Positions 10,656-18,013 of a stretch of DNA of 64,000 bases are shown piece by piece. A program made the position numbers and the translations under genes. Source of the DNA: Saprospiraceae bacterium (GTDB lineage Bacteria; Bacteroidota; Bacteroidia; Chitinophagales; Saprospiraceae); assembly GCA_016710265.1 (NCBI GenBank), contig JADJJL010000003.1:263001-327000 (forward strand), read 5' to 3'. A model generated the notes under the pieces. That model did no database searches. It had not been told where the DNA came from and saw only the letters and a program-made list of their open reading frames with translations. Positions within the stretch are counted from its first letter, which is position 1, and each line of letters opens with the position of its first letter.

Positions 10656-11603
10656 ATGAGTCAACCTACAAATTCACCACCTGCATTTAGTTGGGATGCA
10701 TGGTATGCTTCTGTGGGTGGACGCCAAATTAGTATTGATGAGGTGGATGCTATATTGTCCGAAATTAGAGAATATCAGTATCCAAAATTTGATGGTGAGG
10801 TCAACAAAATAAAAGTGGAAGTTGATTCTCCTGAACAAATCAGCCTGATGATAAAAAAGAAGGCATTCGATCTTGGCGCAGATGAGGTTGGAGTTGCTTT
10901 AATAGAACCATCAGACGTTTATGAAGGAAGAAGCATCCACGAGAAGTTTGCCATAGTAGTTGCAAAGAAAATGTTGTGGCGGGCCTTTCAGGAATCGCCA
11001 TCCAAAGAATCTGCGATTGAATGTCTAAAAGTATATTTTACTTTGGGAGAGGTGGTCATCCAACTAGCTGAATTTATTCGGAGCTTGGGCTATCCGTGCA
11101 AAGTGGAACATCCTATAGGCGATAGTGATATTTTGCACATTCCACTAGCCCTTAAAGCGGGTTTTGGCGAACTCGGCAGACATGGATCCATCATCCATCC
11201 TAAAATGGGACCTTTGTTTAGATTGGGTAGCGTGATCACCAATTTACCATTGTCCATCGACCATCCCATTGACGCAGGCATCGCAGCATTTTGCGATATA
11301 TGTAAAGCTTGCAGAATTTATTGCCCGGCCATAGCCATTCCGGATGAAAGATCACCAGAAGCAGGCAAAGACCATTTGGGAAATGATCGATACGTGGTAG
11401 ATACCGGAAGATGTTTTCCTTATTTCGCAAAACACAAATACTGTTCTATTTGCCTACCTGTCTGTGTGTACAATCATAAAGAATGGGCAAAAGATTTTGA
11501 AGGACATCAAACCAAATTATTTCCGGAATTGCATATGGAAATACCACCGGATCCTGTCGATCCAGATGTTGATAAACATTGGTATCCTAAATTAAAGCGC
11601 TAG
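10656..11603 (+). CDS. Reductive-dehalogenase/QueG-like protein with two 4Fe-4S clusters
   Basis: 315 residues from ATG 10656; an in-frame GTG at 10629 is a poorer start. The middle (residues about 150-225) has the catalytic-fold signature of B12-dependent reductive dehalogenases and epoxyqueuosine reductase (ALKAGFGELGRHG, then TNLPLSIDHPID). Two clusters follow: CDICKACRIYCP (C-x2-C-x2-C-x3-C) and C-x9-C-x2-C-x3-C in CFPYFAKHKYCSICLPVC. There is no Tat signal and no membrane helix, so it should be cytoplasmic, unlike respiratory dehalogenases. It is shorter than respiratory RdhA and lacks the C-terminal repeats of QueG. The substrate is unknown. The superfamily call is good; true dehalogenase activity is unproven. 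Confidence 0.75.
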   Translation: MSQPTNSPPAFSWDAWYASVGGRQISIDEVDAILSEIREYQYPKFDGEVNKIKVEVDSPEQISLMIKKKAFDLGADEVGVALIEPSDVYEGRSIHEKFAIVVAKKMLWRAFQESPSKESAIECLKVYFTLGEVVIQLAEFIRSLGYPCKVEHPIGDSDILHIPLALKAGFGELGRHGSIIHPKMGPLFRLGSVITNLPLSIDHPIDAGIAAFCDICKACRIYCPAIAIPDERSPEAGKDHLGNDRYVVDTGRCFPYFAKHKYCSICLPVCVYNHKEWAKDFEGHQTKLFPELHMEIPPDPVDPDVDKHWYPKLKR

Positions 11604-11618
11604 TGATTTTTCAAAAAA

Positions 11619-11637
11619 TAAATCTAAGCTAGATTTA
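11619..11637 (-). terminator. Terminator hairpin for the polyamine operon
   Basis: Arms TAAATCTA and TAGATTTA (8 bp) flank the loop AGC between two convergent genes. Read on the minus strand, the stem is followed by a T-rich stretch (complement of 11611-11618), as expected at the end of the minus-strand operon. Confidence 0.6.
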
Positions 11638-11651
11638 TAAAAGAAAAATAA

Positions 11652-12626
11652 TTACCAACCCAATATCCAGGCAAAGATCAAAGGAGCAACAATGGTCGCA
11701 TCACTTTCGATGACAAATTTTGGTGTGTTTATATCCAATTTACCCCAAGTTATTTTTTCGTTGGGTACAGCTCCGGAATAAGATCCATAAGAAGTGGTGG
11801 AATCTGATATTTGACAGAAGTAGGACCAAAAAGGAACATCGTGCCATTCCAAATCCTGGTACATCATCGGTACTACACAAATCGGAAAATCTCCAGCAAT
11901 TCCTCCACCGATTTGAAAGAATCCAACACCTTTACCAGATGAATTTTTTCTGTACCAATCAGAAAGCCAAACCATGTATTCAATTCCTGATTTCATGGTA
12001 GATGCTTTTAATTCTGATTTGATCACATAGGAAGCAAAAATATTTCCCATGGTGGAATCTTCCCAACCTGGACAAACGATGGGAATATTATTTTGTGCAG
12101 CAGCCAACATCCATGAATTTTTTGGATCAATTTCATAATATTGTTCCAACACTCCGCTTTTCAACATTTTATACATATACTCATGCGGAAAATAACGCTC
12201 ACCGGAATCTTCTGCTTTTTTCCACAACTCAAAAATATGCTTTTGCAATCTTCTGAATGCTTCTTCTTCCGGAATACAAGTATCCGTCACCCTATTGAGA
12301 CCTTGTTCTAAAAGGCTCCATTCTTCTTGTGGTGTTAGATCTCTATAATTTGGAATTCTTTTATAGTGGCTGTGGGCCACCATATTCATAAGATCTTCTT
12401 CAAGATTGGCGCCTGTGCAAGAAATGATATCCACTTTTCCCTGACGAATCATCTCTGCCAACGAAACGCCCAGTTCTGCGGTACTCATAGCACCCGCAAG
12501 CGTTACCATCATTTTGCCTCCTTCGGTTAAATGCGTCTCATATCCTTTGGCAGCGTCTACCAAAGCTGCTGCATTAAAATGTCGATAATGATGGGCTATA
12601 AATTGTGATACAGGACCTTTATTCAT
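11652..12626 (-). CDS. Deoxyhypusine synthase-like protein (bacterial homospermidine/polyamine-modifying type)
   Basis: 324 residues. It resembles deoxyhypusine synthase from end to end: an NAD-binding Rossmann fold with TLAGAMSTAELG, SCTGANLEEDL, IVCPGWEDSTMGN, GGGIAGDFPIC and the C-terminal EKITWGKL, whose lysine (about K296) matches the lysine that forms the covalent aminobutyl intermediate in eukaryotic enzymes. Bacteria lack eIF5A, so the acceptor is probably a small polyamine; bacterial members are reported as homospermidine synthase-like enzymes. The start overlaps the agmatinase stop by 4 nt, giving translational coupling in the arginine decarboxylase-agmatinase operon. That context supports use of putrescine or agmatine made by its neighbours. 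The exact product is not decided by sequence. Confidence 0.88.
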   Translation of the reverse strand: MNKGPVSQFIAHHYRHFNAAALVDAAKGYETHLTEGGKMMVTLAGAMSTAELGVSLAEMIRQGKVDIISCTGANLEEDLMNMVAHSHYKRIPNYRDLTPQEEWSLLEQGLNRVTDTCIPEEEAFRRLQKHIFELWKKAEDSGERYFPHEYMYKMLKSGVLEQYYEIDPKNSWMLAAAQNNIPIVCPGWEDSTMGNIFASYVIKSELKASTMKSGIEYMVWLSDWYRKNSSGKGVGFFQIGGGIAGDFPICVVPMMYQDLEWHDVPFWSYFCQISDSTTSYGSYSGAVPNEKITWGKLDINTPKFVIESDATIVAPLIFAWILGW

Positions 12627-13507
12627 TTGTTCTTTTTCTTTTTGTCAAAATAGTACGCCAACATTTTATAATATAATTTGGCAGTTAAAAAATCTGGAGC
12701 TGGATTGCTTGGATTTGGCGCAAGTTCAACAATGTCAAATCCAACAATTTTTTTTCTGGAAAATACCATGCGCAAATATTGTAGTGTTTGATACCATTCC
12801 ATTCCACCTGGTTCAGGTGTTCCTGTGCTGGGCATGATGGATGAGTCAAATGCATCGAGATCAAAAGTCACATAGACATGATCGCTCATTTTTTTAATGG
12901 ATTCTTCCATCCAATAATCATTGTCCATAATATTGTGGGCAAAATAAACCTTGGAGGGCTCCATGTATTTTTTTTCACTGATGTCCATGCTCCTGATGCC
13001 CACCTGAATTAAATTACAATCTCTTTGAGCTTCAGCCACCGCACAAGCATGGTTGTATTTACTTCCATGGTATTCTTGTCTTAAGTCTGCGTGTGCATCA
13101 ATTTGGAGAACCGTAAGATCCGGATATTTTTCTTTGTATGCGCGCAAGATGCCAATGCTTACAGAATGTTCGCCACCAAAAAAAGTCAAAAGCTTATCTG
13201 TCTTAAGAAGATCTTTTGTTTTTTTATAGACCTTTTTCGTCATTTCTTCTGGGCTGTCTTTTTTGATGTCGAGTTCTTTTTCTAAAAAGACACCATGTTG
13301 ATAAGGTTCTGAATTGGTTTCAATGTCGTACAATTCCATATTCTCAGAGGCAAATAAAAAAGCCTTAAATCCAATATCCGCGCCTTTACCCCAAGTACTC
13401 GTTCCATCATAAGGGATGGAGGTGAGAATCACTTCTGCATTGTTCTTTTTGGCAAGTTCGGGAGGAATTCCTGCGTATGTTTTAGTACTTAGTTTGTATT
13501 TGGCCAT
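12623..13507 (-). CDS. speB: Agmatinase
   Basis: 294 residues, a ureohydrolase that converts agmatine to putrescine and urea with a binuclear Mn centre. The metal-ligand motifs are all present: GGEHSVSIG, IDAHADLRQEYHG and TFDLDAFDSSIMPSTGTPEPGG. It lies 34 bp downstream of the arginine decarboxylase gene and overlaps the deoxyhypusine-synthase-like gene by 4 nt, making step two of a putrescine pathway. Length and motifs are normal for the family. Other ureohydrolases (arginase, guanidinobutyrase) share these motifs, but the decarboxylase neighbour favours agmatine. Confidence 0.9.
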   Translation of the reverse strand: MAKYKLSTKTYAGIPPELAKKNNAEVILTSIPYDGTSTWGKGADIGFKAFLFASENMELYDIETNSEPYQHGVFLEKELDIKKDSPEEMTKKVYKKTKDLLKTDKLLTFFGGEHSVSIGILRAYKEKYPDLTVLQIDAHADLRQEYHGSKYNHACAVAEAQRDCNLIQVGIRSMDISEKKYMEPSKVYFAHNIMDNDYWMEESIKKMSDHVYVTFDLDAFDSSIMPSTGTPEPGGMEWYQTLQYLRMVFSRKKIVGFDIVELAPNPSNPAPDFLTAKLYYKMLAYYFDKKKKNK

Positions 13508-13541
13508 AATGGTTTATTATGTTTAGTGACCGATGAATATT

Positions 13542-14945
13542 TTATTTATAACCGAGAATTTTTAGCATTTGTTTTGCGGTCTGCTCCTCACTGTAAACAG
13601 TATCCACAATATTGCCATTGACATCCCGGTCCACCAAAATATGTTTAGGAGAAGGAATTAGACAATGCTTGATTCCACCATAACCAGACAGGGCATCTTG
13701 ATAAGCTCCTGTGTGAAAAAAACCAAGATAGAGTGGTTCCTTGTCATCTCTTTCAAAAGCGGGCATAAACAATTGCTGGTTTTGCGCTTCTGTATTGTAG
13801 TAATCTGAATTGTCGCAACTCAAACCACCAATGTTGACGCGTCGATATTCATTATGCCATTTATTGATGGGTAAAAGAATAAATCGCTCTGATATTCCCC
13901 AGCTATCCGGTAAAGTATTCATCAAGGAGTTGTCCACCATGTACCAGATTTCGGAATCGTTTTGTTGTTTTTGTTCCAATACCGAAAATACGGTTGCGCC
14001 GCTTTCACCTACCGTGTATTTTCCAAATTCTGTAAAAATATCCGGTTCGTCAATTCCCTCTTCCTCACAAGCTTCCTTGAGCATGGACACAATTTGGTGA
14101 ATCATGTATTTGTAATCAAATTCTGAACCCAATGAATTTCGAATTGGAAGACCACCACCGATATTGATCGCTTCAAGTGATGGAAATTGTTTTTTTAATT
14201 CGATGTAGGTTTTAATTCCTTTTTTTAATTCACCCCAATAATACGTGGTATCCTTAATTCCGGTATCCACAAAAAAGTGGAGCATGTGGAGCGTAAATTT
14301 TGAATGGTTGGTAAAATTGTCCTTACAAAATTGAACGATTTCTGATGATCGTATACCTAATCTCGAAGTGTAAAACTCAAACATGGGTTCTTCCTCTGTG
14401 GCCATTCTGACACCCATTTTACAAGGCTTCTTCATCATGGATTCATATGCGCTCAACTCATATTTATTGTCGAGTACAGGAATCACATTTTCAAATCCAT
14501 CGTTAACCAGTTCTGAAATATTTTCTAGATATTGTTTGGTTTTAAAACCATTGTTGACAATGATTTTTGATTGATCAATTTTTCCTTGCTTATATAGATT
14601 AAGAATTAATTCTATGTCAAATGCAGAGGAGGTTTCTATTTGGACATCGTGTTGCAGAACTTCCTCTAGTACATAGGAAAAATGACAACATTTGGTGCAA
14701 TAGCAATAAAAATAACGGCCTCCGTAATTGGTGGATTTAATGGAACGGTTAAAAAAGTTTTTTGCTTTTTTAATTTGATCACCAATTTTGGGAAGATAGG
14801 TCATTTTAAATGGAGTACCATATTTTTCAATGAGCATCATCAAAGGGATGCCATTAAAAATAAGCTGGTCTTTTTCTAGATCAAATCCTTCTTGTGGAAA
14901 ATAATAGGATTGATCAATGAGGTCAAAGTATTTATTATGGATCAT
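13542..14945 (-). CDS. speA: Arginine decarboxylase, PLP-dependent fold type III
   Basis: 467 residues. It is an alanine-racemase-fold decarboxylase: the PLP lysine lies in YCYCTKCCHFSYV (about residue 85), the phosphate-binding glycine run is NIGGGLPI, and the C-terminal active-site region is present. It is shorter than proteobacterial SpeA (about 630-660 residues) but matches the compact form common in Bacteroidota. It is the first gene of a three-gene minus-strand operon (speA, speB, deoxyhypusine-synthase-like). The expected reaction is arginine to agmatine plus CO2. Diaminopimelate, ornithine or carboxynorspermidine decarboxylases share the fold, but the adjacent agmatinase supports arginine as substrate. 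Confidence 0.87.
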   Translation of the reverse strand: MIHNKYFDLIDQSYYFPQEGFDLEKDQLIFNGIPLMMLIEKYGTPFKMTYLPKIGDQIKKAKNFFNRSIKSTNYGGRYFYCYCTKCCHFSYVLEEVLQHDVQIETSSAFDIELILNLYKQGKIDQSKIIVNNGFKTKQYLENISELVNDGFENVIPVLDNKYELSAYESMMKKPCKMGVRMATEEEPMFEFYTSRLGIRSSEIVQFCKDNFTNHSKFTLHMLHFFVDTGIKDTTYYWGELKKGIKTYIELKKQFPSLEAINIGGGLPIRNSLGSEFDYKYMIHQIVSMLKEACEEEGIDEPDIFTEFGKYTVGESGATVFSVLEQKQQNDSEIWYMVDNSLMNTLPDSWGISERFILLPINKWHNEYRRVNIGGLSCDNSDYYNTEAQNQQLFMPAFERDDKEPLYLGFFHTGAYQDALSGYGGIKHCLIPSPKHILVDRDVNGNIVDTVYSEEQTAKQMLKILGYK

Positions 14946-15064
14946 TTCTGGATAAGGAAAATTATTAGGATAGGAAAAGAATAAAAATCAATTGCTTACT
15001 ATGGCTACAAATTGTTTTTGCATCACAGAAAGCCAACAAAAAAGTATGTGGAATAATCATTTAC

Positions 15065-15433
15065 TTATTGCGGAGCACCATTCTCCACCCAACATTTAAT
15101 CACTTTGATCACAGACGCATCCAGTTTATTACCTCCCTGAGGCATAGGAACGCATCCACTTCCATGTTCAATGGCGCAAATCATTTTACTTCCAGGTGCT
15201 AAAGCGATGGCTTTAGCGGATGCATAAGTGGATAAATCCATGCCATTGGCTAAAATGGGTCCTGCGTGGCAGCCAGATATGGCGCAATGTTCGTTTAAAT
15301 GTGATTTAACGGTGGTATCATAGGTGGCTACAACTCCAGTGCAATTGGTGTTCGAATCGTCCTCTGCTTCACAAGCTATAAAAAAGCCTGTAAGCATCAA
15401 CATGAAATAAAAGTATAGTCTAAGATTAAGCAT
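15065..15433 (-). CDS. Small lipoprotein with a CX4CH cytochrome c-like motif
   Basis: 122 residues from ATG 15433; a TTG two codons earlier is less likely. A hydrophobic leader ends in a lipobox, FIAC, so it should be a lipidated envelope protein. The mature part has CAISGCHAG, a C-x4-C-H arrangement, and then a MPQGGNKL segment and WVENGAP ending, as in small Bacteroidota and Planctomycete c-type cytochrome-like domains. Two further cysteines (MICAIEHGSGC) could form a disulfide. Classical haem attachment uses CXXCH, so haem binding is plausible but not certain. A distal methionine ligand could be the M of MPQGG. Confidence 0.65.
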   Translation of the reverse strand: MLNLRLYFYFMLMLTGFFIACEAEDDSNTNCTGVVATYDTTVKSHLNEHCAISGCHAGPILANGMDLSTYASAKAIALAPGSKMICAIEHGSGCVPMPQGGNKLDASVIKVIKCWVENGAPQ

Positions 15434-15452
15434 TTTCAAAATATTTAAGAGG

Positions 15453-15460
15453 CAAATATA
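15453..15460 (-). promoter_or_regulatory. Candidate -7 box (TATATTTG on minus strand)
   Basis: TATATTTG on the minus strand fits TAnnTTTG and lies about 20 nt upstream of the lipoprotein start at 15433. No good -33 TTG is visible. Confidence 0.4.
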
Positions 15461-15514
15461 TGATTTCTATCGTTGTTTATATGGAAAAAAAGCAGGAGTG
15501 TTTAAAAAATTTAT

Positions 15515-17449
15515 ATGTTTACCTCTCAAACGCAAGAAATGTGGAAAGCATTGTTTAGAAGAAAATCAACGGAGGACATTTTAAAAGGGAGAGCTTCTCA
15601 TGAAATTTTACATAAGACTCTTACTGTCAGAGATTTGACCTCTTTTGGGATCGCCGCGATCATTGGTGCCGGAATTTTTAGCACGATAGGCACTGCTGCT
15701 TCGGAAGGAGGGCCGGGAGTTTTGTTTTTGTTTATATTTACGGCTGTGGCCTGTGGCTTAGCGGCTTTCTGTTATGCTGAATTTGCAAGTATGTTGCCCG
15801 TGGCAGGAAGTGCTTACACTTATTCCTATGTGGCTTTTGGAGAATTGATCGCTTGGATTATCGGTTGGGCCTTGATCATGGAATACGCTGTGGGGAATAT
15901 CACTGTAGCCATCAGTTGGAGTGATTATTTCTGTGGATTTTTAGAAGGCTTTGGAGTCCATCTTCCTTTGTGGATGCAAATGGATTATTTTACAGCGTAC
16001 AATTCATTTAAGGAAGCAGAAGTTTTGGTACAAAATGGCACAGATATTAGTTTACTAGACGCCAGAATGCAGGAAGCTTACAATGCTTACCTGACAGCAC
16101 CTAATCTTTTTGGATTTCATCTGGTCTTGGACATTCCTGCATTGCTTATCATCGTGTTGATTTCCTGGTTGGTTTATCGGGGAATTAAAGAATCCCGGAC
16201 GGCCAGCAATATCATGGTGGTGATTAAAATTGCAGTGGTGATTTTGGTGATTTTGGTCGGCGCATTTTATGTCAATCCTGAAAACTGGTCACCTTTTGCA
16301 CCCAACGGAATTGGAGGAATTTTGAGAGGAGTCTCTGCCGTTTTTTTTGCTTACATTGGTTTTGATGCTATTTCGACAACGGCGGAAGAATGTAAAGATC
16401 CGCAGCGAGATCTTCCGCGAAGTATGTTGTATTCTATTTTAATTTGTACGACTTTGTATATCCTGATCGCTTTGGTTTTGACGGGAATGGTCAACTATAC
16501 TGAATTAGCAGTAGGCGATCCTTTGGCCTTTGTATTTAGTAAATTGGATATGCCCTGGATGAGTGGAATCATTGCTCTAAGTGCCATCGTGGCGATGGCT
16601 TCCGTCTTTCTTGTTTTTCAATTAGGACAGCCTAGAATTTGGATGTCCATGAGTCGCGATGGATTGTTGCCACCCGTTTTTAAAAAGATACATCCCAAAT
16701 ATAAAACTCCTGCATTTTCGACCATCGTTGCGGCGCTTTTGACCGCTATTCCTGCTCTGTTTTTAAATTTGACAACAGTCACAGATCTTTGTTCGATTGG
16801 AACTTTATTTGCATTTGTACTCGTATGCGGTGGTGTGCTGATGATTCAAGGGCGCAAAGATTTACCTCCCTCAAAATTTAAAACCCCCTACATCAATTCA
16901 AAATGGATCATGCCTATTTTATTGATTTTGTGCATGTATGGTTTAAACAAATGGTACAAAAATGATTTTAATTCGTTTCTATACAATGAGCCAAAAGTGA
17001 TCGGAACAGGAGACTTGATAGCCGGAATTGATAGTGCGCAATTAAATATGTTATCCAATCACGTGATGTATTACCATCCAAAAGATTATACAGGAGCGGG
17101 ATCTGATCTTAGAAAATATCTGGATCAAATTGGACAGGATGAATCCGTTGCTTTATTTAAAAGATTGGCGCTTCCAGTGGAGTTGGTATATGAAAGCGCG
17201 TGGGATAGTTTTGCACAGCGAATTCCCAATTGGATTTTTGTGTTGGTATTTTTGATCATGTGTGTTTTATCATTTCTAAAAAATCTTTCTTTGATTCCTG
17301 TGATGGGATTGTTGTGTTGTCTTTATATGATGGCGCAAATTCCAGTACACAATTGGTTGGGATTTGGAATATGGTTGTTGACTGGATTGGTGATTTATTT
17401 TGGATACAGTATTAGACATAGTGTTCTTGGGAATGAGAGGAGAATGTGA
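15515..17449 (+). CDS. APC-family amino acid permease (cationic amino acid transporter type)
   Basis: 644 residues with about 13-14 membrane segments. The N-terminal transporter signature is clear (SFGIAAIIGAGIFSTIGTAA, then FCYAEFASMLPVAGSAYTYSY), followed by YIGFDAISTTAEECKDPQRDLP, the typical consensus loop of the cationic amino acid transporter branch. An insertion of about 50 residues between helices 3 and 4 and a large loop between helices 12 and 13 (about residues 490-570) are extra compared with short APC transporters but common in Bacteroidota. ATG 15515 is preceded by AGGAG at 15495-15499; ATG 15539 (MWKALFRRKS) is an alternative start. The substrate is probably an amino acid such as arginine or lysine, which would fit the nearby arginine-using polyamine operon, but this is inference. 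Confidence 0.88.
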   Translation: MFTSQTQEMWKALFRRKSTEDILKGRASHEILHKTLTVRDLTSFGIAAIIGAGIFSTIGTAASEGGPGVLFLFIFTAVACGLAAFCYAEFASMLPVAGSAYTYSYVAFGELIAWIIGWALIMEYAVGNITVAISWSDYFCGFLEGFGVHLPLWMQMDYFTAYNSFKEAEVLVQNGTDISLLDARMQEAYNAYLTAPNLFGFHLVLDIPALLIIVLISWLVYRGIKESRTASNIMVVIKIAVVILVILVGAFYVNPENWSPFAPNGIGGILRGVSAVFFAYIGFDAISTTAEECKDPQRDLPRSMLYSILICTTLYILIALVLTGMVNYTELAVGDPLAFVFSKLDMPWMSGIIALSAIVAMASVFLVFQLGQPRIWMSMSRDGLLPPVFKKIHPKYKTPAFSTIVAALLTAIPALFLNLTTVTDLCSIGTLFAFVLVCGGVLMIQGRKDLPPSKFKTPYINSKWIMPILLILCMYGLNKWYKNDFNSFLYNEPKVIGTGDLIAGIDSAQLNMLSNHVMYYHPKDYTGAGSDLRKYLDQIGQDESVALFKRLALPVELVYESAWDSFAQRIPNWIFVLVFLIMCVLSFLKNLSLIPVMGLLCCLYMMAQIPVHNWLGFGIWLLTGLVIYFGYSIRHSVLGNERRM

Positions 17450-17511
17450 AAATGCGGAGTGCAGCGACGTGGCGCATTCGGCGCCATGGAAATTTGAAAA
17501 TAAGAAAAAAG

Positions 17512-17665
17512 CAATTCGTAAGCCCGAAATGAGCGCAGCGCAATGCAGGGATTGGGAAGTGCTTTTTTATTCGTAAGCCCGAAATGAAGCACAGCGCAAT
17601 GCAGGGATTGGGAAGTGCTTTTTAACAGCACAGCGCGATGCAGGGATTGGGAAGTGCTTTTTTTT
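17512..17665 (-). repeat. REP-like dispersed repeat array, three units
   Basis: Three units share the core GGGATTGGGAAG (17548-17559, 17604-17615, 17643-17654) followed by TGCTTTTT. The first two also carry ATTCGTAAGCCCGAAATGA upstream of it; the third is truncated. The same core and the ATTCGTAAGC arm make up the repeats around the RAYT gene near 50 kb, there in the opposite orientation. These are non-autonomous REP-type sequences. Confidence 0.8.
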
Positions 17666-17798
17666 GTAACAATACTAAAGCCCTTATCTCCTTAATTGTA
17701 ATTTTCCAGAATTATGCAATATAACTTTTGTTATACGCCTCAAAATTTACCCAAAAAAATATTTTTATGCAATGGATACAAAATTGACACCAATGCAT

Positions 17799-17806
17799 TA
17801 TATTTG
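17799..17806 (+). promoter_or_regulatory. Candidate -7 box (TATATTTG)
   Basis: It matches TAnnTTTG and is placed about 200 nt upstream of the 18014 start. A TTG at 17784 is too close to be a canonical -33 element. Confidence 0.4.
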
Positions 17807-18013
17807 TGCTACGTAATATCCCCACCTAACCACTACCCGTTTGAAGGACTTTTGTCCTGAATAGTTTTTTGTATTTCTACCTTTCATGCTATTATTGCTA
17901 TGAATTGTATAGATTTATTGTTAATTTGCTACTTCAAAAAAATGTGTTTTCGCTATTTATAAATTTGGCTATGTATGTAAATATTTGATTTTTTAACCTA
18001 AATTTTTTCCAAA

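Larger units (their letters stand above)
17450..18013. other. Intergenic region with REP-like repeats and a promoter candidate
   Basis: 564 bp without a gene. The first 210 bp hold a short inverted repeat (TGGCGC/GCGCCA, 17470-17486) and three REP-like units. The rest is AT-rich with a TATATTTG box, and the last 100 bp are the leader of the 18014 gene. Confidence 0.7.

Noticed and set aside
14682..14879. Frames on the plus strand across the arginine decarboxylase gene
   Set aside because: They are antisense shadows of a gene with full family motifs.
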